A stretch of 5,875 nt of DNA, from NCBI GenBank assembly GCA_015494245.1, contig WGBN01000451.1, positions 1 to 5,875 on the forward strand, read 5' to 3'. Source of the DNA: Saprospiraceae bacterium. GTDB taxonomy: Bacteria > Bacteroidota > Bacteroidia > Chitinophagales > Saprospiraceae. Positions 1 to 5,139 of the stretch are shown piece by piece (position 1 is the first letter of the stretch; the number at the start of each line of letters is the position of its first letter). The position numbers and the translations under genes are program-made. The notes under the pieces are model-generated. The model had not been told where the DNA came from. It saw only the letters and a list, made by a program, of their open reading frames with translations, and searched no databases.

Positions 1-444
1 ATATTAGACAAACTCCGTCAGTTTGATCCGATACTTGTCGGAACAATTCCGATCAACATAGATATTGAAAGTAGTGATATTGATATTATATGTTGTTATA
101 ATGATAAAATTAAGTTTACCGAAATACTCAAATATAATTTTAAACACAATAAAGATTTTAAAATTTATGAGCAGAAAATACAGAAACAAAATTCAATAAT
201 TGCCAGTTTTATAATAGATGATTTTGAAATTGAGATTTTTGGACAGAATATTCCAACAAGACAACAAAATGCTTATCGCCATATGATTATTGAAAACAAA
301 CTATTAAATGAAAGGGGAGAGACATTTAGACAAAAAATTATTGAATTAAAAAAACAAGGATATAAAACTGAACCTGCATTTGCAATTTTACTTGGATTGA
401 AAGGAAATGCATATAGTGAACTATTGACTTATGAAACAAAATAA
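1..444 (+). CDS. DUF4269-like protein, 5'-truncated by the window edge
   Basis: Frame 1 is open from the first base to a TAA at 442-444, giving 147 residues with no start in view, so the N-terminus is missing. Visible motifs match my memory of the DUF4269 family: VGTIPINIDIESSDIDII (residues 13-30), FEIEIFGQ (75-82), QNAYRHMIIENKLL (89-102) and GYKTEPAFAILLGLKGNAY (120-138). The family is usually about 175-180 residues, so perhaps 30 are lost. The SDIDI stretch after a glycine-containing loop resembles the metal-binding DxD of nucleotidyltransferase-fold proteins; this hints at a fold, and no reaction is known to me. The gene is much more AT-rich (roughly 25-30 % GC by eye) than the genes to the right, which suggests horizontal acquisition. 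It ends 27 bases before an attC-like palindrome, as a gene cassette would. Confidence is high that it is coding and good for the family name. Confidence 0.8.
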   Translation: MLDKLRQFDPILVGTIPINIDIESSDIDIICCYNDKIKFTEILKYNFKHNKDFKIYEQKIQKQNSIIASFIIDDFEIEIFGQNIPTRQQNAYRHMIIENKLLNERGETFRQKIIELKKQGYKTEPAFAILLGLKGNAYSELLTYETK

Positions 445-471
445 CTGATAAAGAGAAAAGACCGGACCGCT

Positions 472-595
472 AACAATGTATATAAGGCATTGGGCGAGTA
501 ATAGTTAAATTGAATAATTATGAACATGAATAAACGGTATAGTAAATTGAAAGTTAGGTGTTTCAAAACGCCCAACGCCTAATATACTCACCGTT
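472..595. repeat. attC-like imperfect palindrome (possible integron/cassette recombination site)
   Basis: The arms are 472-496 (starts AACAATG, ends GGCATTGGGCG) and 569-595 (starts CGCCCAACGCC, ends CACCGTT). The arms pair almost throughout, with a few mismatches and two extra bases in the right arm, and are separated by about 72 AT-rich bases. The outermost triplets are AAC and GTT, as at the cleavage-proximal ends of attC sites, and the unpaired bases inside the stem also fit attC. The flanking seven-base boxes do not match the consensus RYYYAAC / GTTRRRY well. The site lies directly after a low-GC gene on the same strand. No integron integrase is in view, so a non-integron palindromic repeat typical of Bacteroidota intergenic DNA is the main alternative. 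Confidence 0.5.
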
Positions 596-608
596 CTGTG
601 CCATTAAA

Positions 609-1044
609 CAGGGCCTCCTTAAAAAGTCGCCCTACGCCCTAAGAGCCTTAAAAATAAAGGGTTTTGGCGGAAAAAAAGATGTCTAAAATGTCTTGAAGTG
701 CGCTGTCCTGAGCGAAGTGCAACGGAGTCGAAGGGCAAGAAAAAGCCGTATATTGCGGGAAAAAGTTTGCACTTATGATTCGATATACACCAGCAAGTGA
801 GAGGAAGTTGTCCTTGTTTAAGACACCCTTTGAGCAGAATTTACTCCCCGATAACAGATGGGTGAAGATGGCAGAATTGGTTCCGTGGGATGATTTTGCA
901 TCAGTTCTTCAAAAACGGATGTGCAAAGATAACGGTCGGGGCAGTATAGATTTGCGAGTAGTGCTTGGCGCCTTGTTGGTGAAGTATGTTATGAACCTGT
1001 CGGATGAAGAGACGATACGTTATATCCAGGAAAATATTTATGTG
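609..1044 (+). mobile_element. IS1182-type insertion sequence, left part only
   Basis: This span joins a probable left terminal region beginning near GGCCTCCTTAAAAAGTCGCC (609-628), a non-coding leader, and the first ~90 codons of an IS1182-type transposase starting at 775. Homology stops abruptly at about 1041-1045, where the left end of an IS3-family element begins. No right end of the IS1182 element is found in the window. The left boundary is inferred from the terminal-repeat-like sequence and could be off by several bases; no target-site duplication can be tested with one end. The leader from 628 to 774 also contains a dispersed repeat (700-736), so that part may not all be original IS sequence. 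Confidence 0.55.
700..736. repeat. Dispersed intergenic repeat of the CCTGAGCG...GGAGTCGAAGGG type
   Basis: The sequence runs from GCGCTGTCCTGAGCGAAGTG to GGAGTCGAAGGGC. On the minus strand it reads CCCTTCGACTCCG ... CGCTCAGGACAG, which I recognise as a short interspersed sequence seen in many Bacteroidota and environmental genomes between genes. GAAGTGC occurs twice here (694-700 and 714-720), about one helical turn pair apart. It lies between the IS1182 left end and its transposase start. I infer no function; recognition is from memory and not from a search. Confidence 0.45.
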
Positions 1045-1164
1045 TGGTTTAGCCCCCTAAAAAGTCGGACAGAGATTACAGATAAAAACTGTAATTTTAG
1101 GCATGGAAAAACGAACATGGACAGCAGAAGAGAAGCTCAAGATCATTGCAGAAGCAAAGATTAA
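775..1164 (+). pseudogene. IS1182-type transposase, N-terminal fragment fused to foreign sequence
   Basis: The frame opens with MIRYTPASERKLSLFKTPFE and continues NRWVKMAELVPWDDFASVL (27-45), GRGSIDLRVVLGALLVKY (54-71) and NLSDEETIRYIQENIYV (74-90). This is the N-terminal DUF772 / InsH-like domain of IS1182-type DDE transposases. Complete enzymes are about 450-550 residues and carry three catalytic acidic residues downstream; none are present here. After residue ~89 (base ~1041) the similarity ends and the remaining ~40 residues are a chance reading of the left end of an IS3-family element, including an out-of-frame overlap with its OrfA (1103 onward). The protein cannot be an active transposase. 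ATG 775 is chosen because the family motif starts at this methionine. No clear ribosome binding site precedes it. Confidence 0.85.
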
Positions 1165-1331
1165 GGGCGTAAAGGTCACTTTAGACAAGTATGGCATCTA
1201 TCCTGCGACCTACTATTCATGGAAACGTAAGTTGCTGGTAGATGGCGAGGAAGGCTTGTCAGATGGGGCCAGGCACAAGAAGTACAGGCAACGCATAGGA
1301 GAACTGGAGGAGAAGGTAAGTCTGTTGCAAC
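1043..1331 (+). mobile_element. IS3-family insertion sequence, left part only, inserted in the IS1182 transposase
   Basis: Where the IS1182 reading ends (1041-1045), the sequence becomes TGTGGTTTAGCCCCCTAAAA followed by AGTCGGACAG, a plausible IS3-type left inverted repeat (IS3 elements begin with TG). A short leader with a TTACAG...CTGTAA inverted repeat (1076-1096) follows, then OrfA from 1103. Similarity to OrfA is lost at about 1331, and neither OrfB (the DDE integrase made by -1 frameshifting) nor a right end is visible. The exact first base is uncertain because the TG could be 1041, 1043 or 1045. Confidence 0.6.
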
Positions 1332-1369
1332 GTATGCGTCCGAGCAACTACCCTTCCGGTAAGCGCTGA
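1103..1369 (+). pseudogene. IS3-family transposase OrfA, C-terminally truncated
   Basis: The 88-residue frame begins MEKRTWTAEEKLKIIAEAK and has a helix-turn-helix of the HTH_Tnp_1 / Transposase_8 type: KVTLDKYGIYPATYYSWKRK (24-43), followed by GEEGL (48-52). A leucine-rich coiled-coil start, RIGELEEKVSLLQ (64-76), follows; in intact OrfA this heptad region multimerises the protein and leads into the frameshift window. From residue 77 (base ~1331) the family pattern breaks and the last 12 residues (ending SNYPSGKR) look unrelated. OrfB is absent. The protein would bind the terminal repeats of an IS3 element but cannot catalyse transposition. A weak TTTAGG lies just before ATG 1103. The start overlaps the dead IS1182 frame in another phase. 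Confidence 0.8.
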
Positions 1370-1414
1370 TTGAATATTTTAGAAGTCAGTGGAATGGGTA
1401 AAATACGGCATCGA

Positions 1415-1449
1415 AATTCTCCATTCTCAATTTCCATTCTCCATTCTAA
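1415..1449. repeat. TTCTCCATTC-type simple repeat, cluster 1
   Basis: Units ATTCTCCATTCTC, AATTTCCATTC and TCCATTCTAAA follow one another. On the minus strand this reads as GAATGGAGAATGG-type units, a low-complexity sequence I associate with Bacteroidota intergenic DNA. It shares its end, TTCTCCATTCTAAA, with cluster 2, about 70 bases to the right, so the two are copies of one element. Confidence 0.7.
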
Positions 1450-1458
1450 AAGGCCGGC

Positions 1459-1487
1459 TCGGGGGTCTCCTTGCGTCAGCACCCCGA
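1459..1487. other. GC-rich hairpin between the two simple-repeat clusters
   Basis: TCGGGG (1459-1464) pairs with CCCCGA (1482-1487) across a loop of 17 bases. It lies about 30-60 bases beyond the dctM stop codon on the minus strand. No T-run follows on either strand, so a classical intrinsic terminator is not supported; it could be part of the repeat unit or a 3'-end stabilising structure. Confidence 0.35.
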
Positions 1488-1495
1488 TCCTTTAG

Positions 1496-1519
1496 TTCAT
1501 TCTCCATTCTCCATTCTAA
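1496..1519. repeat. TTCTCCATTC-type simple repeat, cluster 2, overlapping the dctM stop
   Basis: The cluster reads TTCATTCTCCATTCTCCATT followed by CTAA. The CTA at 1516-1518 is the reverse complement of the TAG stop of dctM, so the repeat begins at that stop codon. It is a second copy of the cluster at 1415-1449. Confidence 0.7.
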
Positions 1520-2808
1520 ACAATCCACTCCGGAAAAATCATCACCAGGGCCAGCACCAGCAATTGCAGCAAAATAAAGGGCACGATTCCGCGATAAATC
1601 TGGAGGGTTTTGACTTCGGCGGGGGCTACGCCTTTGAGATAGAAGAGCGAGAAGCCGAAGGGCGGCGTGAGAAAAGAGGTTTGTAAATTCATGGCGAGGA
1701 GCAGGCCTATCCAGACGAGGTTGAAGTCATAGCGCAGGAAGATGGGCGTTACGACCGGCACGACGATGAAGACGATTTCGATGAAGTCTATGAAAAAGCC
1801 GAGGACAAAAACGAGCAGCATCACGAGGAGCAGGAAAGCATTTGGCGAAAGCCTGGCCTGCTCAATGAGCCGGACGAAATAGACATCTCCGCCCAGCTCG
1901 CGGAAGACAAAAGAAAAAGTAGTAGCTCCGAGCAGGATGAAGAAAACCATGCTGGTCAGCAGCGTGGTCTCGCGGCTTACCTGGCGCAGGATGGAGAGGC
2001 TCAGCCTGCCTTGAGAGAGCGTCAGCAGGATGGCGCCCAGAGCGCCTACGCCGGCGGCTTCGGTAGGCGTCGCATAACCTCCGAAAATAGAACCCAGCAC
2101 CAGCAGGATGAGCAAAAACGGCAAGACAAAAGCAGACAGGATGCGGCGCCCGAATCCCTTTTGCCGAAAGGCTCTGATCTCTTCTGCAGGAATGGCCGGA
2201 GCCTGATCGGGATGACGCCAGGACCAAATCAAAACGTAAGCGATATAAAACAACACCAGCAAAAGCCCCGGCAGCAGGGCCGCCTTAAAAAGCGCACCTA
2301 CGGATACATTCAAAACCGAGCCCAGCAAAATGAGTACGATGGAGGGCGGAATGATCTGCCCCAGCGTGCCCGAAGAGGCAATCACTCCCGTGGCCAGCTC
2401 TGCGCGATAACCGCGCTTGAGCATAACGGGCAAGCTGATCATCCCCATAGTAACCACCGTTGCTCCCACAATACCCGTAGAAGCAGCCAACATGGCTCCC
2501 ACCAAAATAACCGATACGGCCAGACCTCCCCTTATGCGGCCAAACAGCATGGCCATGGTCTCTAACAACTGCTCGGCCAAACCGGATTTCTCCAGCATAA
2601 TCCCCATGAATACAAACAAGGGCACCGCCAACAAGACGTAATTGCTCATCACCCCCTGTATGCGCAGAGCCAGAGAAGACAAAGCCTCCGGAGGCAAAAA
2701 GAAAAGGGCATAGAGGGTCGAAAGCCCGCCCAAAGTAAAGGCCACGGGATAGCCGTAGAGAATGAGCAGGAAAATGCTTAGAAAAAGTATGAGGGTAATC
2801 CACTCCAT
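1516..2808 (-). CDS. dctM: TRAP transporter large permease subunit (DctM, FcbT3/TakM type)
   Basis: This 430-residue inner-membrane protein is full length for DctM. It is the transport subunit of tripartite ATP-independent periplasmic transporters, which use a sodium or proton gradient and a periplasmic binding protein. Hydrophobic segments recur throughout, for example 4-36, 55-72, 96-127, 138-168, 174-196, 225-262, 282-300, 323-356, 364-380 and 405-425. Family motifs are FGRIRGGLAVSVILVGAMLA (89-108), STGIVGATVVTMG (110-122), ASSGTLGQIIPPS (144-156), GGYATPTEAAGVGALGA (243-259), FFIDFIEIVFIVVPVVTPI (338-356) and NLQTSFLTPPFGFSLFYLKG (374-393). The last resembles the mannitol/chloroaromatic subgroup (FcbT3; also alpha-keto-acid TakM), so organic acids are likely substrates; this is inference. 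It starts three bases after the dctQ stop, so the pair is co-transcribed and probably translationally coupled. The stop codon lies in a simple repeat. Confidence 0.95.
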   Translation of the reverse strand: MEWITLILFLSIFLLILYGYPVAFTLGGLSTLYALFFLPPEALSSLALRIQGVMSNYVLLAVPLFVFMGIMLEKSGLAEQLLETMAMLFGRIRGGLAVSVILVGAMLAASTGIVGATVVTMGMISLPVMLKRGYRAELATGVIASSGTLGQIIPPSIVLILLGSVLNVSVGALFKAALLPGLLLVLFYIAYVLIWSWRHPDQAPAIPAEEIRAFRQKGFGRRILSAFVLPFLLILLVLGSIFGGYATPTEAAGVGALGAILLTLSQGRLSLSILRQVSRETTLLTSMVFFILLGATTFSFVFRELGGDVYFVRLIEQARLSPNAFLLLVMLLVFVLGFFIDFIEIVFIVVPVVTPIFLRYDFNLVWIGLLLAMNLQTSFLTPPFGFSLFYLKGVAPAEVKTLQIYRGIVPFILLQLLVLALVMIFPEWIV

Positions 2809-2811
2809 GGG

Positions 2812-3306
2812 CTACTGCTTCCTGAGCTGCCGGTTTTTGTACAACTCGGCCAGAGCCTGCAAGATAAGCAAGAAAAAAGAAACGGGCACCAGCCCCTTCA
2901 CCAGATAGCGAGCCGGCAGCCCCCCGGGATCGGGTGAGCCCTCGCGAATGAGAAAGGACTGCCAGGCATTGCTCCAGGATACCCAAAGAACGACTACAGC
3001 CCAGGGCAAGAGCAACAAAAGCGTGCCATACAAATTCACCAGAGCCTTGTCTTTGGGGGCAAAACGGGCGTAAAAAACATCCACCCGCACATGGCGGTCC
3101 TGCTGCAAAGTCCAGGCCCCGCTCAACAAAAACAAGGCAGCAAACAGATGCCACTCCAACTCCACCATCCATATACGGGTGTCGTTGAAGAGATAACGCA
3201 TGCTCACATCAAAACAAACGAGAACCACCAACACCAGGCTCAGCCAGGCTGCCGCATGGCCAATGCTTGAAGTGAGTTTTTCTATTCGGGTAAATAGCTT
3301 GTCCAT
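2812..3306 (-). CDS. dctQ: TRAP transporter small permease subunit (DctQ, FcbT2/TakQ type)
   Basis: This 164-residue protein has the four membrane segments expected of DctQ (about 17-33, 50-67, 90-111 and 133-153). Motifs are DVSMRYLFN (33-41), VELEWHLFAALFLLSGAWTL (48-67), DRHVRVDVFY (70-79) and SPDPGGLPARYLVKGLVP (124-141); the SPDPGGLP loop and the WHLFAALFLL helix are typical of the mannitol/chloroaromatic subgroup (FcbT2). DctQ associates with DctM and is needed for transport, probably helping to dock or orient the binding protein. ATG 3304-3306 gives a normal-length N-terminus; no Shine-Dalgarno precedes it, which is usual in Bacteroidota. No gene for the binding protein DctP lies beside it: upstream are an inverted repeat and a TPR gene, downstream is dctM and then IS debris. 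Confidence 0.93.
   Translation of the reverse strand: MDKLFTRIEKLTSSIGHAAAWLSLVLVVLVCFDVSMRYLFNDTRIWMVELEWHLFAALFLLSGAWTLQQDRHVRVDVFYARFAPKDKALVNLYGTLLLLLPWAVVVLWVSWSNAWQSFLIREGSPDPGGLPARYLVKGLVPVSFFLLILQALAELYKNRQLRKQ
2818..2823 (-). promoter_or_regulatory. Possible Shine-Dalgarno for dctM inside the end of dctQ
   Basis: The minus strand reads AGGAAG, nine bases before ATG of dctM and overlapping the last codons of dctQ. The spacing fits a ribosome binding site and translational coupling. Bacteroidota often do not use such sites and these bases also encode dctQ residues, so it may be chance. Confidence 0.35.
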
Positions 3307-3310
3307 AGCA

Positions 3311-3318
3311 CAAACATA
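3311..3318 (-). promoter_or_regulatory. Possible Bacteroidota -7 promoter box before dctQ
   Basis: The minus strand reads TATGTTTG, an exact match to the TAnnTTTG box of Bacteroidota primary sigma-factor promoters. It ends five bases before the dctQ ATG, so transcription from it would give a nearly leaderless mRNA. There is no TTTG/TTG at the expected -33 distance, so the site is weakly supported. Some promoter is expected between here and the terminator at 3586-3621 because the terminator should separate dctQM from the TPR gene. Confidence 0.2.
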
Positions 3319-3345
3319 AACAATAGTTCATTAAGCTTTTCACCT

Positions 3346-3558
3346 CCTGTCCCCCATTGGAAAACAGGCTGTCAAATTGAACCGGTTAAATCCGCGAAAA
3401 TCCGCCGCACCCGCGAAAATCTTTAGGCTGAGCTTGCCGAAACCCGCGTTCTATTGGCTACTTAGGCCTTGATAGAACGCGGATGACGCGGATGACGCGG
3501 GTCTTCGCGGATTTTTTAGCCGGTTCAACTTGATAGCCTGGTTTTCGATGGAGACAGG
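3346..3558. repeat. Nested inverted repeat with CCGCG units (about 213 bp)
   Basis: The outer arms 3346-3398 and 3504-3558 pair over about 53 bases with scattered mismatches: both read CCTGTC..CC, GAAAA, CAGGCT, TCAA, TTGAACCGG, TAAA and ATCCGCGAA on opposite strands. Inside, CCGCGTTCTAT (3444-3454) pairs perfectly with ATAGAACGCGG (3472-3482) across a 17-base loop. The right half has a tandem nonamer GCGGATGAC (3479-3487 and 3488-3496). The unit style ATCCGCGTCATCCGCGTTCT is an interspersed sequence I recognise from Bacteroidota genomes. No coding frame with family features is present. It fills most of the gap between the TPR terminator and dctQ, and could be a non-autonomous mobile element or an RNA-folding element. 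Confidence 0.75.
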
Positions 3559-3585
3559 TAGCCAAAAACTAATGGAACCTTTGAC

Positions 3586-3621
3586 AAAAAAAAGGTCTTG
3601 CAAGTTTTGCAAGACCTTTTT
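3586..3621 (-). terminator. Intrinsic terminator of the TPR gene
   Basis: GGTCTTGCAA (3594-3603) pairs perfectly with TTGCAAGACC (3607-3616), a 10-bp stem with a three-base loop. On the minus strand it is followed by eight T (3586-3593 as A on the plus strand), about 20 bases after the TPR stop codon. The plus-strand side carries five T (3617-3621), so the stem could also stop plus-strand transcription. It should insulate dctQM from gyrA/TPR transcription. Confidence 0.9.
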
Positions 3622-3635
3622 CTCTGCGCTTCAGC

Positions 3636-4982
3636 TTACTGCTTGAAATAAGCTTCGTCGAGTTCTTCTCCGTTCATGACGCGCTCCAGGCGTTCTTTGA
3701 AGACGGCGGACATTTCCAGATCGTCCAAACGCGCATAAATCTCTTTGAGAGCGATGAGCGTATTCTGGTCGTTGGGATTTAGTGCTTCGGCTTTTTGGAA
3801 CCAGGGCAATGCCTCTTTGAACAAGCCTATCAACTCCTTCTGTTTTTCATCGTATTTGCGCAGGCCTTCGCGGCTGTAGTCGTCTTCCAGCGCTTGCATT
3901 TCCTTGATGACGACTACGGCCTTGTTGTAGTACAAAGCGCCGACGCTGTAATTGGCATCAAAGCTTTGGGGGTCTTTCTCGAGGGCCTGTTGATAATACG
4001 AAAGGGCTTTTTGAAACAGCTCTTCAGCCTTGTCCTTGTCGTATTCGCCTTCCTGCTGAGTTTCTTTCTGAAAAAGATTGTCGTACACGCTACCCAGGGT
4101 GGTATATAGGGAAACGTTATCCGGTTCTTGCTGGATGGCCATTTCGAGTTTGCCGATCAATTCTTCCATACGGCCCTGGCGCAGATAGTAGTTGATTTCT
4201 GCGAACAACAATTCCGTATTGCCGGGGAATTTTGCTTTGCCTTCTTCGAGCACTTTCAAGGCTTTTTCCTCATCGCCTTTTTTGTTCAGCAGATCAAAAT
4301 AAGCGGCATAGACATTGGCATCGTCGTACTTCAAGTCGTAGAGCTTTTGGTAGAGTGCAAGGGCTTCGTCTTCCATACCGCTCACGCGGGCACAATAAGC
4401 CACGACAAAGAGGTTGTTGTTGTACTCTTCCTCATCGGCAAAGACCGACTGCCCTCCATTTTGCTTGACCAGTTCGTCTAATTCAAGAGTCAATCTGAGA
4501 GGCTTGTAGGCTTTGGCATACTGCTGTGAGGTCAAATAGCTATTGCCGAGGATGTTCAGATAGCTTGCTGCTTCGGACAGACCGTTGGCAGCATCGCGTT
4601 TTTCGTACTTCTTTTCGGCCAGTGACAGCGCTTTTTTATAAGACTCTACGGCCTTGTAGAGATGGTCAACGGCCTCTTCGGAGAAGCCCGTCTGTGCACC
4701 GGCTGCTACCAGCCCGGCCTCTTTGGAGACTGAGCTGTTGTAAATGTCACCGCGGATTTTCCAGGTTTTATATAAGCCATTGGTGGCATCGCTTTGAGCA
4801 GCGATTTCAATCAGCTCCATGGCTTCTTTCAGTTTATCGGTATTAGAGCCCGGATCTACCTTGTAAGCGCCGAAGCTCTGCTTGGCTTTTTTCAACGCTT
4901 TAACAGGGTCCTGAGCTTGCACACTCACCGTTACTGCAAGAATGGCCACAAGGCTTAAAAGAAAGTTTCTCATGATAAACAT
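3636..4982 (-). CDS. Secreted tetratricopeptide repeat (TPR) protein
   Basis: The 448-residue frame begins MFIMRNFLLSLVAILAVTVS. The second methionine (ATG at 4971-4973) gives a cleaner signal peptide, MRNFLLSLVAILAVTVSVQA, with cleavage likely before QDPVKAL, so a 445-residue start is preferred; neither start has a Shine-Dalgarno. The rest is helical with TPR-like units, for example around 104-121 (AVDHLYKAVESYKKALSLA), 139-170, 188-219, 222-255, 257-288 (including AIQQEPDN), 291-337 (LGSVYDNL .. YYQQALEKDP) and 343-404 (WFQKAEALNPNDQ). Charged insertions at 305-318 and 366-386 lengthen the loops. There is no catalytic signature, so a periplasmic or surface protein-interaction role is inferred. 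It lies 157 bases after gyrA on the same strand and ends at a strong terminator. I recall gyrA followed by a secreted TPR gene in other Bacteroidota. Confidence 0.88.
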   Translation of the reverse strand: MFIMRNFLLSLVAILAVTVSVQAQDPVKALKKAKQSFGAYKVDPGSNTDKLKEAMELIEIAAQSDATNGLYKTWKIRGDIYNSSVSKEAGLVAAGAQTGFSEEAVDHLYKAVESYKKALSLAEKKYEKRDAANGLSEAASYLNILGNSYLTSQQYAKAYKPLRLTLELDELVKQNGGQSVFADEEEYNNNLFVVAYCARVSGMEDEALALYQKLYDLKYDDANVYAAYFDLLNKKGDEEKALKVLEEGKAKFPGNTELLFAEINYYLRQGRMEELIGKLEMAIQQEPDNVSLYTTLGSVYDNLFQKETQQEGEYDKDKAEELFQKALSYYQQALEKDPQSFDANYSVGALYYNKAVVVIKEMQALEDDYSREGLRKYDEKQKELIGLFKEALPWFQKAEALNPNDQNTLIALKEIYARLDDLEMSAVFKERLERVMNGEELDEAYFKQ

Positions 4983-5139
4983 TTGTTGGTTTGTAAATAG
5001 TTATCTGCGAAAAGCATCTCATCGCTATCAATAAAACGCTCTCGCTGTGAAAGTGGTTTTTCTCCCTTTCCTATGATAAGACGCAAAAAGCATCTTTCAT
5101 TGTACTAAACAAAGTGTTAATACCCAAACCAAAGCCCTT
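4983..5139. other. gyrA-TPR intergenic spacer
   Basis: The 157-base spacer is AT-rich and holds two near copies of a GATGCTTTTnGCG-type sequence on the minus strand (around 5007-5020 and 5083-5096). I see no terminator hairpin with a T-run after gyrA and no clear TAnnTTTG box for the TPR gene, so read-through from gyrA into the TPR gene remains possible. Confidence 0.4.

Noticed and set aside
1..444. DUF4269-like protein as a nucleotidyltransferase toxin or defence gene
   Set aside because: Only an SDIDI-like motif is visible, the N-terminus is missing, and no antitoxin or partner gene is in the window.
2011..2565. Long plus-strand open frame of 184 codons opposite dctM
   Set aside because: It is rich in Q, R, H and G with no family pattern and lies fully opposite a clear DctM; it is a by-product of the GC-rich codons on the other strand.
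2285..3172. Minus-strand open frame of 295 codons spanning dctM and dctQ in another phase
   Set aside because: It crosses the boundary of two recognised genes in a different phase and shows no domain; the DctM and DctQ readings explain the DNA.
3479..3500. CRISPR-like repeats (GCGGATGAC copies)
   Set aside because: The units are nine bases and directly adjacent with no spacers; this is a short tandem repeat inside a larger palindrome.
3795..4846. Several plus-strand open frames opposite the TPR gene
   Set aside because: They are mirror readings of a helical, charge-rich protein (rich in F, L, V and H) with no recognisable domains.
5007..5098. Two GATGCTTTTnGCG copies as operator sites before the TPR gene
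   Set aside because: There are only two imperfect copies in an AT-rich spacer about 76 bases apart, with no promoter to relate them to; chance is adequate.
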